Source: Sporomusaceae bacterium UBA7701 (GTDB lineage Bacteria > Bacillota > Negativicutes > Sporomusales > UBA7701). Taken from it: DNA of 64,000 nucleotides. The notes under the pieces are model-generated. The model did no database searches and was not told the DNA's origin. It saw only the letters and a list, made by a program, of their open reading frames with translations. Of the stretch, positions 60,655 through 64,000 are shown piece by piece. The stretch spans positions 393,268-457,267 of the forward strand of contig DLGF01000014.1 of assembly GCA_002482545.1 (NCBI GenBank), read 5' to 3'. The position numbers and the translations under genes were made by a program. Each line of letters opens with the position of its first letter. The stretch's first letter is position 1.

Positions 60655-60687
60655 ACAAAAACGAGGAGCGATAATTCACTCCTCGTT
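60655..60687 (-). terminator. Orphan minus-strand terminator
   Basis: AACGAGGAG and CTCCTCGTT form a 9-bp stem; on the minus strand it is followed by TTTGTATG after the paired T bases. No gene upstream on that strand closer than the histidine kinase 340 bases away; may end a short unannotated RNA. Confidence 0.5.
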
Positions 60688-60990
60688 GAGTATCACAGTT
60701 ACCAATTTAATTCTTGTCCCGGCGGCAACTATAAAGAAATAAATTGAGCAGCCTCCAGAATGCTTTAATCAAAGAAATATCCTTTGGGAACCTCTGAAAT
60801 AAAACATGGTAAACTATTTTTAGGAGAATAAGCTATTTGAGGACAGTTCATCCGAAAATAAGTGCAAATTAATTTTCATTATTCATTTTATGTATTATTA
60901 TTCAACATTCAATAGCGTATATACGCTAAGAAAAAGATCAACCTTCATCAACAATTTGCGAAAGAATTTTTAGTTCCTTCATAAGGCACA

Positions 60991-61020
60991 CAAAGCCGCC
61001 GTAAAAGTACGGCAGCTTTG
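60991..61020 (-). terminator. Hairpin after the histidine kinase gene
   Basis: CAAAGCTGCCGT pairs with ACGGCGGCTTTG with one mismatch and a 6-base loop, 8 bases after the kinase stop. The T-run is missing (TGTGTGCC), so efficiency is uncertain. Confidence 0.5.
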
Positions 61021-61027
61021 CCTCGGT

Positions 61028-62140
61028 TTATTTCACCGGTAGCTTCACATAGAAGCAACTCCCGAAACCAAATTCGCTTTCCACGTGAACGGTTCCACCG
61101 TGGGTTTCCACTAGCTGTTTAACTATTGCTAATCCAATACCGGAACCCCCGCTAGCACGCGTCCGCGATTTATCAGCGCGATAAAAGTGGTCAAAAATAT
61201 GCGGTAAATCTTCTGATGCAATGCCCGGACCATTATCACAAACAGAAATATGAATTGTTGCAAATTCGTCTTGTGCATTCGCCCATGTCTTCACATTTAT
61301 ATTGCCGCTTTCAGGTGTGTGACGAACGGCGTTAGTAAGCAGGTTATACACGACCTGACTCATTCGGCTTGCGTCAACCTCAATCACAGGAAGTTCCTGT
61401 AGGGCGCAGTCAACGTCTATTGCTTTTTCTTCCGCTAAAGGCTTGATCATGTTAACCGCGCGCGAAACAAGCTGATTTACATCGGTCGGGGCTTTTTCCA
61501 GGGATAATTGGCCAGCTTCCGCAAGGGATAAATCCCTTAAATCCTTGATTAATCGATTAAGATGCACGGTCTCTTCATAAAGAGAAGAAATCTGCTCATT
61601 ATCCCTTTCGATAACACCGTCAAGCATGCCTTCAAGGTTTCCCTGGATGACTGCTAAAGGAGTTCTAAGCTCATGGGCAATGTCTGCCAGAAGCTGTTTG
61701 CGCTGGCGATTATTCGTCTCAAGTGCTTTCGCCATATGATTGAAAGCCTTAGCCAATAACTCTACTTCATCATTAGAGTTAACTTCCACCTGTTGCTCAT
61801 ATTTTCCCTGTTCAACCTCGCGGACTGCCGCGTATAGTTTGCGAAGGGGAACGGTAATACTTCGAGCAAGCGCGTAACTCGCTGCTAAGCCGATAAGCAT
61901 AATTCCTGTTCCTACCCAGATGAGGGAATTATGAACGGAGCGCATAAACTCCTCTTCCGCTCCGCCCATGAACATCGGTCCTATCATCATGCCATGTCCA
62001 TTAAAGGCCTCATAGATATTAATGACGTAATCTTTAAAAAGAGAACTCATTTGCTGATTGGCTAGATATAACAAAAGAAAAACGGTAAGGGCAATCAGTA
62101 AAAACATTAGTCCTGTAATACGGTAAGTAATACTAATCAT
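61028..62140 (-). CDS. Sensor histidine kinase with Met-rich extracytoplasmic loop
   Basis: 370 residues. Membrane helices at about 8-27 and 72-94 enclose an extracytoplasmic loop with HGMMIGPMFMGG (49-60). HAMP about 95-147, phospho-acceptor His 156 in DIAHELRTPL, N-box VVYNLLTNAVRH, G1 DNGPGI and G2 GIGLAIVKQL. The start overlaps the regulator stop (ATGA). The Met and His cluster in the sensor loop suggests copper or silver sensing, supported by the Met-rich protein next door; this is inference. Confidence 0.9.
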   Translation of the reverse strand: MISITYRITGLMFLLIALTVFLLLYLANQQMSSLFKDYVINIYEAFNGHGMMIGPMFMGGAEEEFMRSVHNSLIWVGTGIMLIGLAASYALARSITVPLRKLYAAVREVEQGKYEQQVEVNSNDEVELLAKAFNHMAKALETNNRQRKQLLADIAHELRTPLAVIQGNLEGMLDGVIERDNEQISSLYEETVHLNRLIKDLRDLSLAEAGQLSLEKAPTDVNQLVSRAVNMIKPLAEEKAIDVDCALQELPVIEVDASRMSQVVYNLLTNAVRHTPESGNINVKTWANAQDEFATIHISVCDNGPGIASEDLPHIFDHFYRADKSRTRASGGSGIGLAIVKQLVETHGGTVHVESEFGFGSCFYVKLPVK

Positions 62141-62829
62141 TTGCCCTCACCATTCAGCCGGTATCCGACCCCGTAGACTGTTTGAATATATTGCGGTTCC
62201 TTGGGGTTTTCTTCCATCTTTCGCCGCAAGTTTTTCATATGAGCGTCTACGGTCCGTTCATACCCATCAAATGCATACCCTTGGATTCGTTCTACAATTT
62301 GCAATCTAGTAAACACTCGGTTTGGATTGCTCGCCAGCAACTCCAGAATTTTAAATTCTGTAGGTGTAAGGCCCAAGGTCTTGTCCATTTTCTTTACTAA
62401 GTGGCGTTCGGCATCAATTAGCAAATTGCCTATCCGCAGGGGTTCCTTCTTGGAGGCTGTCTTCTGCGTCCGGCGCAGAATAGCCCGGGTTCTGGCAACG
62501 ACTTCCCGGGGACTGAAGGGCTTGGTCACGTAATCATCCGCCCCCATCTCCAGCCCGATAATACGGTCGGTTTCTTCGTCACGGGCAGTCAGCATGATAA
62601 TAGGAACCTCGCTATTTTGGCGAAGCTCCCGGCAGATCTCCCATCCATCCACCCCAGGAAGCATAATATCCAAGATAACCAGGTTGGGCTTTTTGTCTAG
62701 AATGGCTCGCACTGCATTATTTCCTTCATGGGCGAGATAAGTTACAAAACCTTCCTTGTCAAAATACGACTTCAACAACTTAGTTAATTTCATATCATCG
62801 TCGACGATAAACACAGATAGATTGGACAT
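62137..62829 (-). CDS. Response regulator, OmpR/PhoB family
   Basis: 230 residues. Receiver domain with phospho-acceptor Asp 54 (LVILDIMLPGVDGWEI), acidic pair DDD at 10-12, switch residues in PIIMLTARDEE and KPFSP. Winged-helix DNA-binding domain from about 130 (LTPTEFKILELLASNPNRVFTRLQIVERIQGYAFDGYERTVDAHMKNLRRK). GGGAGG upstream. Cotranscribed with the kinase. Confidence 0.94.
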   Translation of the reverse strand: MSNLSVFIVDDDMKLTKLLKSYFDKEGFVTYLAHEGNNAVRAILDKKPNLVILDIMLPGVDGWEICRELRQNSEVPIIMLTARDEETDRIIGLEMGADDYVTKPFSPREVVARTRAILRRTQKTASKKEPLRIGNLLIDAERHLVKKMDKTLGLTPTEFKILELLASNPNRVFTRLQIVERIQGYAFDGYERTVDAHMKNLRRKMEENPKEPQYIQTVYGVGYRLNGEGK

Positions 62830-63233
62830 ATGATCCTCTGATCCTCCCTTTATGCGAATGTAATGAAAAAGTCATGAACTTGATTTAAGAAAAAATGCCT
62901 AGCGCAAGGCCAGGCAACAACCGAGAAGCCTGGCTATCTGCGATTCCAATTTGGAGGATTGGACTTGCAAGACTGCACCAGGTTGGTATCAACTATTGTT
63001 ATTGTAGCCCATGAATGTGTAAAACTGATGAATAGTCAATGAAAACATTATGAAATTCGACTGCCGACACCGGCTTGTCACCGGTATCAATTGGCCGTTC
63101 TATTCAGTTCGTCGATTAGATCCACCAGTCTGTGCCTCACCGGCCAGCTTTCTTACCTCCTCTGCTACCACGGAATAAAAGAAGGCCCATGAAATTCATG
63201 GGCCTTCTTCTGACCGGCGATTATACTAAGGCC
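62830..63233. other. Regulatory gap upstream of the two-component system
   Basis: 404 bases. On the minus strand it contains a hairpin with arms GCCAGGC and GCCTGGC (62907-62934) followed after further bases by TTTTTTC near 62889, the promoter region of the regulator, and a terminator at its right end. No gene. Confidence 0.5.
63174..63209 (-). terminator. Terminator after the Met-rich protein gene
   Basis: AAGAAGGCCCATG and CATGGGCCTTCTT form a 13-bp stem; on the minus strand TTATTCC follows the paired T bases. 25 bases after the stop at 63234. Confidence 0.8.
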
Positions 63234-63680
63234 TTATTGGTGATGAGCGTTATGGTCAAATTCGGTTTGCTGGGATTCGGATGGCTTGCTTGAAGGTTGG
63301 GTATTGGGTGTCATATTGCCATGATCCATATTCATATCAATCGAATTTACGAGGTCGAGCATCATTTGATGGAAAGCCGGATCCTGCTGCAGCATTTGCT
63401 TCATAGCCGCCTGCATTTCAGGCTGTTTCATAACCCCGATCATTGCCTGCTGCATTTCAGGGCTTTTCATCATATCAACGCATTCCTTTTGCATTTCCGG
63501 CGTTTTCATCATGTCGGCCATGGCATTAGGATCGATATTGCCCACCATCTGACCAGATTGCATCATCCCTTGTTTGCCGGAATCCGCGGATTTACCGGCG
63601 GCCATAGCCAGCCCGGCTCCCATTACACTAACGGCTACCAAACTGCCAATCAACCAAACTTTTACAGTCTTTTTCATCAT
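63234..63680 (-). CDS. Exported Met-rich repeat protein
   Basis: 148 residues. Signal peptide (MMKKTVKVWLIGSLVAVSVMGAGLAMAA), then three 13-residue repeats of the form MMKxPEMQxxxxx, each starting a helix (MMKTPEMQKECVD, MMKSPEMQQAMIG, VMKQPEMQAAMKQ), and a His-rich tail FDHNAHHQ. About one sixth of the mature residues are Met, as in copper-binding periplasmic proteins. Start chosen at the ATG at 63680, five bases after AAGGA; an in-frame TTG lies at 63695. It lies 14 bases after the NlpC/P60 gene. Confidence 0.75.
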   Translation of the reverse strand: MMKKTVKVWLIGSLVAVSVMGAGLAMAAGKSADSGKQGMMQSGQMVGNIDPNAMADMMKTPEMQKECVDMMKSPEMQQAMIGVMKQPEMQAAMKQMLQQDPAFHQMMLDLVNSIDMNMDHGNMTPNTQPSSKPSESQQTEFDHNAHHQ

Positions 63681-63709
63681 GTACATCCTTTCCAAGTAAG
63701 CTTTATTTT

Positions 63710-64000
63710 TTAGAAGACTCGTTTTGCTCCATAGTAGCGTTGGGCAAAGTAAACGTCGTTCATGTCGCCGATAGCAACAACACCTTGCGAAAACGAGGTA
63801 TGGATAAATTTATCCCTGCCGATATAGATCCCTACATGGGACGCACCTGGCGCATACGTAGTGAAATATACCAAGTCGCCCGCAGCCAAGGCAGTCCGCA
63901 GAACGCTTCTACCGACTAGAAATTGCAAATCAGCGGTGCGTGGAAGATCTATCCCCGCCTGTCGGAAAACATATTGAACCAAGCCGGAGCAATCAAAGCC
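63710..64000 (-). CDS. NlpC/P60 family cell-wall hydrolase, 5' end beyond window
   Basis: The last 96 residues of a gamma-D-glutamyl peptidase: GFDCSGLVQYVFRQAGIDLPRTADLQF carries the catalytic Cys, SHVGIYIG the catalytic His, and FIHTS the third polar residue. It cuts stem peptides in peptidoglycan. The rest, probably a signal peptide and binding repeats, lies right of the window. In the same direction as the Met-rich gene. Confidence 0.92.
   Translation of the reverse strand, partial: GFDCSGLVQYVFRQAGIDLPRTADLQFLVGRSVLRTALAAGDLVYFTTYAPGASHVGIYIGRDKFIHTSFSQGVVAIGDMNDVYFAQRYYGAKRVF

Larger units (their letters stand above)
60248..61027. other. Long AT-rich intergenic region between methyltransferase operon and kinase gene
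   Basis: 780 bases, the longest gap in the window. The left part (60260-60600), AT-rich, should hold the promoter of the corrinoid operon. A terminator-like hairpin is at 60655-60687. A 21-codon minus-strand frame (60707-60772, TTG start, AAGG upstream) would lie before this terminator, too weak to call. A hairpin near the kinase stop (60991-61020) ends the region. Confidence 0.5.

Noticed and set aside
60707..60772. 21-codon minus-strand frame before a terminator
   Set aside because: TTG start and weak AAGG only; too short to support without conservation data.

Overview
The window looks like a chromosomal segment of a diderm, spore-former-related anaerobic Firmicute (Negativicutes, Sporomusaceae-like). 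This is an inference. It rests on a GC-rich, Firmicute-type gene set with strong AGGAGG ribosome binding sites, combined with outer-membrane components: a BtuB-like TonB-dependent receptor and a small beta-barrel protein ending in Phe. Corrinoid methyltransferase modules of the kind used by acetogens are also present. I see no rRNA, tRNA, transposase or phage genes.

Layout. 1-5.3 kb: type I-C CRISPR-Cas genes on the minus strand (cas3, cas5c, cas8c running off the left edge) with a two-spacer array upstream of cas3. 5.4-16.4 kb: a mixed region with three GNAT acetyltransferases, a DUF488 protein, a TetR regulator with its MFS exporter behind a textbook promoter and operator, a flavoprotein, an FxLyD lipoprotein, a fused L-serine dehydratase, a small outer-membrane protein and several small ORFs. 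16.4-23.1 kb: a 5-oxoproline operon (DUF969, DUF979, pxpB, pxpC, pxpA), a second pxpB and a LysR regulator; the two promoter regions share a related operator-like sequence. 23.2-26.4 kb: an OFA-type MFS transporter, a YbaK-type tRNA deacylase and cbiZ. 26.5-34.2 kb: a cobalamin riboswitch controlling btuB, then a complete nickel/peptide-type ABC transporter whose leader carries a terminator. 34.4-43.5 kb: a YitT membrane protein and a 1,695-residue double P-type ATPase with small companion proteins.

43.6-53.7 kb holds a carbon-phosphorus lyase operon in the order phnF-D-C-E-G-H-I-J-K-L-M, closed by a TIM-barrel protein, with no phnN or phnP. 54-60.2 kb holds a corrinoid protein, two zinc-type URO-D methyltransferases and a NitT/TauT-type ABC importer, a plausible uptake and demethylation system for an unidentified methylated compound. 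61-64 kb holds a two-component system with a Met-rich sensor loop, a Met-rich exported protein with three 13-residue repeats, and an NlpC/P60 hydrolase running off the right edge.

Cobamide links several regions: B12 import (btuB), salvage (cbiZ), possible metal uptake, and use (corrinoid methyltransfer). Many CDS starts were moved inward from the longest reading frame because a Shine-Dalgarno sequence or a stop/start overlap fits better. Very long antisense frames occur opposite real genes because of GC-rich codon usage, and they were discarded.
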